A stretch of DNA of 13,744 nt, from NCBI GenBank assembly GCA_947464665.1, contig CANHXV010000040.1, forward strand, positions 1 to 13,744. The letters are read 5' to 3'. Under the pieces are notes generated by a model. It worked only from the letters and a program-made list of their open reading frames with translations. It ran no database searches and had not been told where the DNA came from. Shown piece by piece: positions 1 through 6,162 of the stretch (positions are counted from its first letter, which is position 1; every line of letters begins with the position of its first letter). Origin of the DNA: Comamonadaceae bacterium (GTDB lineage: Bacteria; Pseudomonadota; Gammaproteobacteria; Burkholderiales; Burkholderiaceae_C). A program made the position numbers and the translations under genes.

Positions 1-44
1 AGGGAAGACACCACACCACCAGTGACGAAGACGAATTTGGTCAT
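1..44 (-). CDS. pyrG: CTP synthase, N-terminal fragment (cut by window edge)
   Basis: Reading the minus strand from an ATG at 44-42 gives MTKFVFVTGGVVSS and continues off the left edge. This matches the very conserved start of CTP synthase, where the stretch FVTGGVVSS begins the ATP-binding amidoligase domain. The enzyme converts UTP, ATP and glutamine to CTP in the cytoplasm. Only 14 codons are present, so nothing can be said about the glutaminase half. It is divergent from coaBC with 78 bp between the start codons. There is no clear Shine-Dalgarno just upstream. The identification rests on a short but highly characteristic motif; an open frame on the plus strand across the same bases (ending at 104) has no recognisable content. 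Confidence 0.85.
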   Translation of the reverse strand, partial: MTKFVFVTGGVVSS

Positions 45-86
45 GTCCAGGACGAGATGCAAAGCACCCGGGAGATGGAAAACGAG

Positions 87-92
87 ATTATA
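87..92 (-). promoter_or_regulatory. Candidate -10 box for pyrG
   Basis: The minus strand reads TATAAT, a perfect sigma-70 -10 hexamer, about 43 bp before the pyrG start. The position 17 bp further upstream (110-115) does not resemble a -35 box, so the promoter call depends on the -10 alone. The same AT-rich spot reads TATAAA at 89-94 on the plus strand and could also serve coaBC, giving a leader of roughly 20 bases. Confidence 0.35.
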
Positions 93-122
93 AAGGTCTC
101 ATGATCTGCTACATTGCCAAAC

Positions 123-1352
123 ATGAACGATTTGCACGGAAAACGCATTGTTTTAGGACTTACTGGAGGCATTGCCTGCTACAAGGCGGCCGAGTTATGT
201 CGTTCCTTGGTCAAGGCGGGGGCCAAGGTGCAAGTGGTCATGACCGAGGCTGCGGCCCAGTTCATCACCCCCGTCACCATGCAAGCTTTGTCTGGGCAGC
301 CTGTTTTTACCTCGCAATGGGATGCGCGCGAGGGCAACAACATGGCCCATATCAATTTAAGCCGCGAGTCCGATGCCATTTTGATTGCGCCTGCCAGTGC
401 CGATTTCATGGCCAAACTCATTCACGGCAAGGCCGACGAACTGCTGAGCCTCATGTGCTTGGCCCGGCCCCTTCAAACTGTGCCCCTGATTGTGGCGCCA
501 GCCATGAACCGAGAAATGTGGGCCCATCCTGCAACCCAGCGAAATGTGACTCAACTAAAGGCCGATGGCGCGCATGTGTTGAACGTGGGCCAAGGCGATC
601 AGGCTTGCGGCGAAACCGGTGATGGCCGCATGCTTGAAGCCGAAGAAATTGTGGATGAGTTGCTCTCCTTTTGGACTTCCAAGGTGCTACAAGGCCAGCA
701 TGTGCTCATCACTGCGGGGCCCACTTACGAGGCCATTGACCCTGTTCGAGGAATCACCAATTTGTCGAGCGGGAAAATGGGCTTTGCCATCGCCAAGGCC
801 GCCTACCAGGCGGGCGCAAAAGTCTCGCTCATTGCCGGACCTGTGAGTTTGCCTACGCCGCGGGGGATTCACCGGGTTGATGTTTTGTCCGCCATGCAAA
901 TGCGCGACGCCGTGCAGAGCACCGTATCATCTGCCACGGTATTCATTTCTGCCGCCGCCGTGGCCGACTGGCGACCCGACCATGCAGCTGACCACAAAAT
1001 TAAAAAAGATGGCTCAGGCGAAACCCCTGAATTAAATTTCATTGAAAACCCCGACATTTTGGCTGCTGTGGCCAAATCGACTCGCGCGCAAAGTGGCGAT
1101 TTATTTTGTGTTGGCTTTGCAGCAGAAAGTCACGATTTGTTGGCCCAAGCCACAGCCAAAAGGGTGCGCAAAGATGTGCCCTTGTTGGTTGGCAACATTG
1201 GCCCATCCACCTTTGGTCAAGATGACAACGCGTTGCTGTTGGTGGATGCAAAGGGTGCCAAAGAGTTGCCGCGCAACTCCAAGACCCATTTGGCGCAAGA
1301 TTTGGTGAAAGAAATTTCGGTTCGAATTCGCCAATATCATTCCCGCACTTAA
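123..1352 (+). CDS. coaBC: Bifunctional phosphopantothenoylcysteine decarboxylase / phosphopantothenate-cysteine ligase
   Basis: CoaBC carries out two steps of coenzyme A synthesis: the CoaB half joins 4'-phosphopantothenate to cysteine using CTP, and the FMN-binding CoaC half decarboxylates the product to 4'-phosphopantetheine. The CoaC domain (about 1-185) shows GLTGGIACYKAAEL at 12-25, the catalytic-type His76 in HINLSR, PASADFMAK at 90-98, PAMN at 126-129 and the active-site lid ACGETGDGR with Cys162. The CoaB domain (about 190-405) shows ITAGPTYEAIDPVR, then NLSSGKMG with Asn213 matching the Asn of the acyl-cytidylate step, SAAAVADW at 276-283 and KIKK at 292-295. The 409 residues are a normal full length. 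The ATG at 123 gives the usual N-terminus; a TTG at 114 would add three residues. No Shine-Dalgarno is visible. dut follows 45 bp downstream on the same strand and is probably co-transcribed. CoaB uses CTP, the product of the divergent pyrG. Confidence 0.96.
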   Translation: MNDLHGKRIVLGLTGGIACYKAAELCRSLVKAGAKVQVVMTEAAAQFITPVTMQALSGQPVFTSQWDAREGNNMAHINLSRESDAILIAPASADFMAKLIHGKADELLSLMCLARPLQTVPLIVAPAMNREMWAHPATQRNVTQLKADGAHVLNVGQGDQACGETGDGRMLEAEEIVDELLSFWTSKVLQGQHVLITAGPTYEAIDPVRGITNLSSGKMGFAIAKAAYQAGAKVSLIAGPVSLPTPRGIHRVDVLSAMQMRDAVQSTVSSATVFISAAAVADWRPDHAADHKIKKDGSGETPELNFIENPDILAAVAKSTRAQSGDLFCVGFAAESHDLLAQATAKRVRKDVPLLVGNIGPSTFGQDDNALLLVDAKGAKELPRNSKTHLAQDLVKEISVRIRQYHSRT

Positions 1353-1397
1353 GCGGCTCTAGGCACTCAATGCCGCCTCAATTTGGATCTCTCGACG

Positions 1398-1847
1398 ATG
1401 AATGTTGATTTGAAAATTTTAGATGTCCGCATGGCTGATCAATTGCCTGCATACGCTACGCCAGGCAGTGCCGGCCTTGATTTGCGGGCCTGTTTAGACG
1501 CCCCTATCACCCTGCAACCTAATGCATGGCAACTGATTTCCACCGGACTGTCTGTCTACATCAAAGACCCAGCTTATGCCGCCATGCTTTTGCCGCGCTC
1601 AGGCCTAGGTCACAAACATGGTATTGTTTTGGGTAATTTGGTGGGCTTGATTGACAGCGATTATCAGGGTCCGCTCATGGTCAGTTGTTGGAATCGAAGT
1701 CAAGAGGCCTTCACCATCCAACCCATGGAACGAATTGCGCAAATGGTCATCGTGCCAGTGGTGCAGGCCACATTCAATGTGGTCAAAGAGTTTGATGCAC
1801 CCAGTGAGCGCGGTGAAGGTGGATACGGTTCAACGGGCAAGCGGTGA
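1398..1847 (+). CDS. dut: Deoxyuridine 5'-triphosphate nucleotidohydrolase (dUTPase)
   Basis: Dut splits dUTP to dUMP and pyrophosphate, keeping uracil out of DNA and supplying dUMP for dTMP synthesis. All five motifs of the homotrimeric family are present in order: PGSAGLDLR (22-30), PRSGLG (66-71), GLIDSDYQGPL (83-93, with the catalytic-type Asp88 and Tyr89 that stacks on the base), the RIAQM strand (112-116), and the flexible C-terminal RGEGGYGSTG (138-147) that closes over the nucleotide. The length of 149 residues is typical. The ATG at 1398 gives the standard start; a TTG at 1383 in frame would add five residues and is less likely. No good Shine-Dalgarno is seen, which fits translation and transcription coupled to coaBC upstream. 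It converges on slpA, with 60 bp between the stops and no convincing terminator there. Confidence 0.96.
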   Translation: MNVDLKILDVRMADQLPAYATPGSAGLDLRACLDAPITLQPNAWQLISTGLSVYIKDPAYAAMLLPRSGLGHKHGIVLGNLVGLIDSDYQGPLMVSCWNRSQEAFTIQPMERIAQMVIVPVVQATFNVVKEFDAPSERGEGGYGSTGKR

Positions 1848-1907
1848 TAAAAAACCGATCTGTCCAATCTGGCGATTAGACATAAGCCACAGTGTATTCA
1901 TAGAAGC

Positions 1908-2441
1908 TCACTGAAGCAAACCGCCAGCCGATCCCGGCGTGTCGCCAATTTCAATTTTGAAAAAACCAGTACCGCAGGTACCTGCTTCTTGCTCTTGGTC
2001 TGTGGCCAAGCGCACGTGATTCACCTTGAGGCTAATGCGCAAAGCAATGCCTGACAAAGGATGGTTGCCGTCTAGCACCAAGTGATCGGGGTAAATTTCG
2101 GTGATGGTGTAAAGCACATTGCGCGGTGCATCGGGGTTGCAGCCTGCTGGCAATGCGTTGCCCTCTATGGTGAGGCCTTCCTCGATGTCTTTGGGAAAGA
2201 GGGCCCGGGGTTCTAAGAAGAGCAAGTTTTCGTCAAAATCTCCAAATGCATCTTCCGGTTCAAGGTGCAAATCGACTTTGGCACCCACTGCATGGCCCTG
2301 AAGCGCTTCCTCGATCTTAGGTAGCAAATCATGCCCACCCAAGTAGAAGGCAACTGGCTCATCGAGCTCGTCTAAAACTTCGCCCAAAGTATCTTTAAGC
2401 GTCCAGGTCAGTTCGACCACACATTGAGAAGTAATATCCAT
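1908..2441 (-). CDS. slpA: FKBP-type peptidyl-prolyl cis-trans isomerase, SlpA/SlyD-like
   Basis: This is a cytoplasmic FKBP with the SlyD/SlpA layout: part of the FKBP barrel (1-68), an inserted IF chaperone flap (about 69-120), then the rest of the barrel. Supporting stretches are GGHDLLPKIEEALQG near 35-49, HLEPEDAFGDFDENL in the segment leading into the flap, and NHPLSGIALRISLKVNHV (about 125-142), which matches the closing NHPLAG-type strand of the family. Such proteins catalyse proline isomerisation and hold unfolded chains; SlpA is known to associate with ribosomes. The metal-binding His/Cys-rich tail of SlyD is absent, so SlpA is the better name. A tail of about 32 residues after the barrel (CGTGFFKIEIGD...) is not a part I recognise. 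The ATG at 2441 is preferred because a longer frame starting at 2501 would run into roxA and adds non-family residues. No Shine-Dalgarno is present; see the promoter entry. It is divergent from roxA with 41 bp between starts. Confidence 0.88.
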   Translation of the reverse strand: MDITSQCVVELTWTLKDTLGEVLDELDEPVAFYLGGHDLLPKIEEALQGHAVGAKVDLHLEPEDAFGDFDENLLFLEPRALFPKDIEEGLTIEGNALPAGCNPDAPRNVLYTITEIYPDHLVLDGNHPLSGIALRISLKVNHVRLATDQEQEAGTCGTGFFKIEIGDTPGSAGGLLQ

Positions 2442-2447
2442 CTGAGA

Positions 2448-2476
2448 ATTGTCGCAGTTTTGAAATCGTTTTTGAA
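2448..2476 (-). promoter_or_regulatory. Candidate slpA promoter, possibly giving a leaderless mRNA
   Basis: On the minus strand TTCAAA (2476-2471) and GACAAT (2453-2448) lie 17 bp apart, each matching the sigma-70 consensus at four of six positions. Only six bases separate the -10-like box from the slpA ATG, so transcription would begin at or very near the A of the start codon. No Shine-Dalgarno sits in front of that ATG. The match is modest and could be chance in an AT-rich gap. Confidence 0.35.
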
Positions 2477-2482
2477 TTGAAT

Positions 2483-3652
2483 ATGATGCAAAAAAATACA
2501 CCCTTGATCTTGTTGGCGGGATTGACCCCTGCCCAATTCATGAAACGCCATTGGCAGAAGAAGCCCTTGCTCGTTCGGCAAGCCATTCCGGGCATGAAGC
2601 CCTTGATCGACCGAACAGCCTTGCTGGACATGGTTGAAAGTGAGGAGGTTGAGTCACGCCACATTGTTCGAAAAGGTGAGAAATGGACCTTGAAAAAGGG
2701 CCCTATAAGCCGAAAAAGTCTGCCTTCTCTGAAGACGCCCGATTGGACGGTGCTGATTCAAGGGGTAGACCTTCACAACGATGCGGTTCATGCCCTTTTG
2801 CAGCAATTTCGATTTGTGCCGGATGCGCGACTGGACGACTTGATGATCAGTTATGCCACCGAGGGGGGCGGTGTTGGCCCACATTTCGACAGCTATGACG
2901 TGTTCCTTTTGCAAGCTCATGGCCAAAGAAAGTGGCGAATTGGGCGGCAGAAAAAGTTTGAGTTGCAAGAAGGCGTGCCACTTAAAATTTTGAAATCGTT
3001 CAAGCCTGAAGCTGAGTTTGTGTTGAATCCTGGTGACATGCTTTATTTGCCCCCAGGCTACGCCCATGATGGTATTGCGGTGGGTGAGTGCATGACTTAT
3101 TCAATCGGCTTTAAGGTGCCACGCAGTGCCGAGTTGGCCAGTGAGTTATTGATGGGCTTGTCCGAGGAGATGGCTGAAAATGCAGGCTCAAATTTCGATG
3201 TGATTTACCAAGACCCCTGTCAAGCAGCCGCTATCAAGGACGCTAGTATTCCTGCTGCTCTGCAAAATTTTGCAACTCAATCAGTTGCCAAAGCGCTCAA
3301 AGACCCTCACATGTTGAATTGCTTGCTGGGAGAAGCATTGACAGAGCCCAAACCCAATGTGTGGTTCGATTCTCCAGATCAGGATATCTTGCATACTTTT
3401 TCTTGGCCATGCGATGTCTCTTTAGACCGAAGAACCAAAATGTTGTTTGATGCCAAGCATATATTCATCAATGGCGAGAGTTTTCGTGCAGCAGGCAGAG
3501 ACGCCAAATTGCTCCAAAAGTTGGCCAATGAAAAGTTCTTAAGTGCGAATGAGTCTAAGGGCCTGAGCAAGGACGCTGCGCAATTGATGCAGGCTTGGTG
3601 GGAAGAAGGGTGGTGGCAATCCTCGGCCTCTTTAGGAAAGGGGTTGATATGA
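2483..3652 (+). CDS. roxA: Ribosomal oxygenase RoxA-like, JmjC/cupin 2-oxoglutarate- and Fe(II)-dependent (50S L16 arginine hydroxylase family)
   Basis: The protein resembles E. coli YcfD/RoxA, which hydroxylates an arginine of ribosomal protein L16 using O2, 2-oxoglutarate and Fe(II). The N-terminus has the family's FMKRHWQKKPLLVRQA segment. The iron-binding triad is visible: His134 and Asp136 in GPHFDSYDVF and His195 in LPPGYAHDG, a spacing close to that of the E. coli enzyme. Between them lies QAHGQRKWRIG, typical of JmjC oxygenases. The rest (about 215-389) corresponds to the dimerisation helices and the C-terminal winged-helix region. At 389 residues it is close to the family length. The start is uncertain among TTG 2477, ATG 2483 and ATG 2486, as no Shine-Dalgarno is visible; 2483 is chosen. 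It is divergent from slpA. The assignment as a ribosomal oxygenase is firm at family level; the exact target is inferred. Confidence 0.9.
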   Translation: MMQKNTPLILLAGLTPAQFMKRHWQKKPLLVRQAIPGMKPLIDRTALLDMVESEEVESRHIVRKGEKWTLKKGPISRKSLPSLKTPDWTVLIQGVDLHNDAVHALLQQFRFVPDARLDDLMISYATEGGGVGPHFDSYDVFLLQAHGQRKWRIGRQKKFELQEGVPLKILKSFKPEAEFVLNPGDMLYLPPGYAHDGIAVGECMTYSIGFKVPRSAELASELLMGLSEEMAENAGSNFDVIYQDPCQAAAIKDASIPAALQNFATQSVAKALKDPHMLNCLLGEALTEPKPNVWFDSPDQDILHTFSWPCDVSLDRRTKMLFDAKHIFINGESFRAAGRDAKLLQKLANEKFLSANESKGLSKDAAQLMQAWWEEGWWQSSASLGKGLI

Positions 3653-3659
3653 TTAAAGC

Positions 3660-3665
3660 TATAAT
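3660..3665 (+). promoter_or_regulatory. Candidate -10 box upstream of the small lipoprotein gene
   Basis: A perfect TATAAT starts 8 bases after the roxA stop codon. No good -35 box lies 16-18 bp upstream (that stretch is inside the roxA end); a TTGATA at 3644-3649 is too close, with only 10 bp between. If used, transcription would begin near 3672 and leave a leader of about 106 bases before the lipoprotein ATG. Confidence 0.4.
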
Positions 3666-3730
3666 TTGAGGCTGGACAGTAAGAGCTCGAGTGCTTGCTG
3701 TTCTGTCAACAGGGGTATCTAGCCCTTATG

Positions 3731-3754
3731 ACAATTTCCCGGAAATTGTTTTTT
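3731..3754 (+). terminator. Terminator-like hairpin in the leader of the lipoprotein gene
   Basis: ACAATTTCC (3731-3739) and GGAAATTGT (3741-3749) are perfect inverted repeats with a single C between them, followed by T to 3754. In RNA this gives a 7-bp stem with a five-base loop and a U-run, the shape of an intrinsic terminator although rich in A-U pairs. It lies 78 bp after roxA and 23 bp before the lipoprotein ATG, leaving no room for another promoter in between. It is therefore either a leaky roxA terminator or an attenuator for the gene that follows. Confidence 0.55.
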
Positions 3755-3777
3755 CACTAACTTTAAGGAAAATAATC

Positions 3778-3999
3778 ATGAATAAGTCCCTCGTTTTGGC
3801 TGCCATCATCGCTGCTGCTGCTTTGGCTGCCTGCGGTAAAAAAGAAGCTCCTGCACCTGCACCCGCACCAGCGCCTGCTGCTGCACCAGCCGCTCCTGCA
3901 GCGCCTGCTGCTGATGCTAAGCCAGCTGATGCTGCTGCGCCTGCAGCTGCACCAGCCGCAGCACCTGCTGCTGCGCCCGCAGAAGCTCCTAAGAAGTAA
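3778..3999 (+). CDS. Small Ala/Pro-rich lipoprotein of unknown function
   Basis: The 73-residue product starts MNKSLVLAAIIAAAALAAC, a lipoprotein signal peptide with lipobox LAAC and lipidated Cys19. The next residue is Gly rather than Asp, which by the usual sorting rule points to the outer membrane. The mature part begins GKKEA; 44 of the 54 residues after Cys19 are Ala or Pro, arranged as PA repeats followed by AAAP repeats, with a few Lys, Asp and Glu and a KK end. It should be disordered or extended, a possible spacer or tether into the periplasm. A good Shine-Dalgarno, AAGGAA at 3765-3770, sits 7 bases before the ATG, and a strong terminator follows, so it is probably a single-gene unit. 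Similar short Ala/Pro-rich lipoproteins exist in Burkholderiales, but I know of no assigned function. The reversed frame (3726-4028) is a low-complexity shadow. Confidence 0.8.
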   Translation: MNKSLVLAAIIAAAALAACGKKEAPAPAPAPAPAAAPAAPAAPAADAKPADAAAPAAAPAAAPAAAPAEAPKK

Positions 4000-4014
4000 T
4001 TCTTGGCAGTCAAA

Positions 4015-4043
4015 GAAAAACCCCGCAATGCGGGGTTTTTTTT
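4015..4043. terminator. Strong bidirectional intrinsic terminator
   Basis: CCCCGC (4021-4026), loop AAT, GCGGGG (4030-4035), then eight T (4036-4043). On the other side a run of A (4016-4020) becomes a U-run for minus-strand transcripts. It can end the lipoprotein mRNA from the left and the methyltransferase-dapA-bamC mRNA from the right; the bamC stop lies about 40 bp away. Confidence 0.93.
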
Positions 4044-4079
4044 CGCCCTGACTTTGTGGGCCTGGGAGGGCGTTGGGAG

Positions 4080-5225
4080 CTATTTGATTTCATCAGCCAA
4101 AAGCTTGATGATTTTGTCTGCATTGGCGGAAGTTTCAGGAATGCCATCAGCGCCCTGAACCATCACCGTTGAAACATCCCCCTTGCTGGTCACAGCAATG
4201 CGGTATTTGGTCAGTGTGGGAATGACTTTGTCACTTGTGAAAAGCTTGGCAAAGAAGCCTGGTTCTTTGCCTGTAGCGCCAGGTGGTGCGTAGCGCACAA
4301 AGAATACACCTTGAGCACGATCACGATCTTCAACCGTGAAGCCAGTGCGATCAATGGCCACACCGACCCGGCGCCATGCGCGTTCAAAGCTGTCGGTGAT
4401 TTCGATCGCAGGTAAATTGTTTTGCTTAATCACCTTCACGTCGGCAGGCATGACTGCAACAGAAGACGCTGCTTTAAATGGACTGGCGGCTGAGGTAGAT
4501 GCAGCATTGATCGAGAGGCCTTGGCCGCCCAATCTCATCATGAGGCGATGCAAAAATTCAATTTCCAATTCAGGATCTGATGTTCGGGGGGACCAAATTG
4601 TGGCATCTTTCATAGAGCTGGTGTAAATTTCAGTCAAGCCACGATGAGTGACAGTGATTTCTAAGCCATTGGGAGTTCTCTCAATTCGGGTGCGGAAGCG
4701 ATCACGCTCTCCGGTTGAGTAAAAAGAGTCAAATACTCTGCCAATAGTTTTTCGCAAAAAGTCTTGTGGCAATTTGGCGCGATTTTCGGCCCAGTCAGTT
4801 TCCATGATGCCCAGCTCTGGTTGATCAAGACTTAGCACAAAACCATTGTCTTTCCAGAATTCACGCAATGGCTCCCACACCGAATCTGCACTTCTGTTGA
4901 TAACCAAAAAACGCTGGGTGCCGCTGCGAACAATGCGGGCTTCACCCGCTTGGTTGGCTGCAGTGCCAGCATCAGGAGCGGTGCGAGTGGGACCAGCCGC
5001 CGAAGCGGCACTGAACAATGCGCTGTTCGAGCCAGCCACCTGGTATCTGGAGTCACGCTTTAGCTGTGTGAGATCTGGCGGAACTTCAAGCGTCGGCGCT
5101 TGACTGGCACTTTTGTAATTAATTTTGCTTTCTTCTAAAGTTGAGCAACCAGATAAAAAGCATGTGAGGGCTGAGACACAAGCCATTGCACTTAAATGGT
5201 GAGCAGATGGGGCAAATCGATTCAC
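4080..5225 (-). CDS. bamC: Outer membrane protein assembly factor BamC (lipoprotein)
   Basis: BamC (NlpB/DapX) is a lipoprotein of the BAM complex, which inserts beta-barrel proteins into the outer membrane. From a GTG start the protein reads VNRFAPSAHHLS with a hydrophobic stretch and the lipobox LSGC, lipidated at Cys27. Then comes the family's conserved extended N-terminal segment, SKINYKSASQAPTLEVPPDL (33-52), which in E. coli binds BamD. Two helix-grip domains follow, connected by a linker near residues 240-270. The length of 381 residues is somewhat longer than E. coli BamC. The GTG at 5225 is chosen because AAGGA lies seven bases upstream; a longer frame from 5270 would overlap dapA and bury the signal peptide. 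It is the last gene of the methyltransferase-dapA-bamC operon, the same dapA-bamC order as in E. coli, and ends at the terminator at 4015-4043. Confidence 0.9.
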   Translation of the reverse strand: MNRFAPSAHHLSAMACVSALTCFLSGCSTLEESKINYKSASQAPTLEVPPDLTQLKRDSRYQVAGSNSALFSAASAAGPTRTAPDAGTAANQAGEARIVRSGTQRFLVINRSADSVWEPLREFWKDNGFVLSLDQPELGIMETDWAENRAKLPQDFLRKTIGRVFDSFYSTGERDRFRTRIERTPNGLEITVTHRGLTEIYTSSMKDATIWSPRTSDPELEIEFLHRLMMRLGGQGLSINAASTSAASPFKAASSVAVMPADVKVIKQNNLPAIEITDSFERAWRRVGVAIDRTGFTVEDRDRAQGVFFVRYAPPGATGKEPGFFAKLFTSDKVIPTLTKYRIAVTSKGDVSTVMVQGADGIPETSANADKIIKLLADEIK

Positions 5226-5232
5226 GAGGTTG

Positions 5233-5237
5233 TCCTT
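5233..5237 (-). promoter_or_regulatory. bamC Shine-Dalgarno overlapping the dapA stop
   Basis: The minus strand reads TTAAGGACAACCTCGTG. AAGGA shares two bases with the dapA TAA and is 7 bases from the bamC GTG. This fixes the bamC start and suggests translational coupling of the two genes. Confidence 0.8.
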
Positions 5238-6132
5238 AAATAAGTTCGCTGGCACGCAACGCGGCTTCAACCACAGGTTGCTGAGATTTTGAGAGCTCGG
5301 TCATTGGCAGGCGCAATGTCCCGCCGCACAAACCCATTCTGGCCATGGCCCATTTCACGGGAATAGGGTTGGCTTCAACAAATAAATTTTTGTGAACAGG
5401 CATCAATTTGAATTGAATTTCCATGGCTTTTTGAACATCGCCTGCCATGGCGGCGACGCATAACTCATGCATCAAACGAGGTGCTACATTGGCTGTCACA
5501 CTGATGTTGCCTTTACCTCCGCAGAGCATCAGAGCTACGGCGCTTGGATCATCACCAGAATAGACTGCAAACTTTTGGGGCAGATCGCGAATGAGCCACT
5601 GTGCGCGTTCAATGTTACCGGTGGCTTCTTTGATGCCTACAATGCCGGGCACTTGTGCCAAACGCAAAACAGTATCGTGCAGCATATCGGCCACAGATCG
5701 GCCAGGTACGTTGTACAAAATGACGGGTAAATCGGGGACCGATTCTGCAATGGCCTTGAAGTGCTGGTACAAGCCTTCTTGCGTTGGCTTGTTGTAGTAA
5801 GGCACAACTTGCAACTGGCAATCAGCCCCAACACTTTTGGCAAACTTGGCCAATTCGATGGCCTCCGCGGTAGAGTTAGCGCCACAACCGGCCATGATAG
5901 GCACTCGGCCTTTGGCTTGTTCTACGGATACGCGAATGATTTCGCGATGTTCTTCGACATTGACTGTGGGCGACTCACCTGTGGTGCCCACCACGCCAAT
6001 GCAATCGGTGCCTTCTGCGATGTGCCAATCGATCAGTTTTCGCAAGCCGGCGTAATCGACAGAACCGTCCTCCAACATGGGAGTGACCAAGGCGGGAATG
6101 CTGCCAGTAATGGGTTGAAAAGATTTCGTCAT
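5236..6132 (-). CDS. dapA: 4-hydroxy-tetrahydrodipicolinate synthase
   Basis: DapA condenses pyruvate with aspartate semialdehyde, the first step committed to lysine and meso-diaminopimelate, in the cytoplasm. The TIM-barrel signatures are all present: GTTGESPT at 49-56 with Thr50/Thr51, Tyr113 in PYYNKPTQEG, Tyr140 in ILYNVPGRS, Arg145 for carboxylate binding, and the Schiff-base Lys168 in VGIKEATG. These match the E. coli residues Thr44, Thr45, Tyr107, Tyr133, Arg138 and Lys161. The length of 298 residues is typical. The ATG at 6132 (MTKSFQPITGSIPALVTP) gives the standard N-terminus; an in-frame TTG at 6153 would add seven residues. No clear Shine-Dalgarno is seen. The methyltransferase gene ends 30 bp upstream and bamC begins 10 bp downstream, so the three are very likely one transcript. 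Confidence 0.96.
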   Translation of the reverse strand: MTKSFQPITGSIPALVTPMLEDGSVDYAGLRKLIDWHIAEGTDCIGVVGTTGESPTVNVEEHREIIRVSVEQAKGRVPIMAGCGANSTAEAIELAKFAKSVGADCQLQVVPYYNKPTQEGLYQHFKAIAESVPDLPVILYNVPGRSVADMLHDTVLRLAQVPGIVGIKEATGNIERAQWLIRDLPQKFAVYSGDDPSAVALMLCGGKGNISVTANVAPRLMHELCVAAMAGDVQKAMEIQFKLMPVHKNLFVEANPIPVKWAMARMGLCGGTLRLPMTELSKSQQPVVEAALRASELI

Positions 6133-6162
6133 AGCGAATGAAATGTTCGACAAATGACCATT

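Noticed and set aside
3..104. Acidic C-terminal-looking plus-strand frame ending at 104
   Set aside because: The same bases encode the highly conserved CTP synthase start on the minus strand.
101..622. 173-codon plus-strand frame overlapping coaBC
   Set aside because: Cys/His/Arg-rich nonsense composition and entirely within the coaBC coding region in another frame.
1353..1397. Possible terminator between coaBC and dut (GCGGC...GCCGC and GGCA...TGCC)
   Set aside because: Stems of only 4-5 bp that overlap each other and no T-run; more likely a co-transcribed gap.
1842..1860. Hairpin CGGT/ACCG after dut
   Set aside because: Four-base arms without a U-run; not enough for a terminator.
3841..3990. 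Tandem GCTGCACCTGCT-like repeats as a mobile or CRISPR-like repeat
   Set aside because: They are in-frame Ala/Pro codons of the lipoprotein, imperfect and without spacers.
3726..4028. 100-codon minus-strand Ala/Gly-rich frame opposite the lipoprotein
   Set aside because: Mirror of the GC-rich Ala/Pro repeats; it reads through the terminator and has no credible start site.
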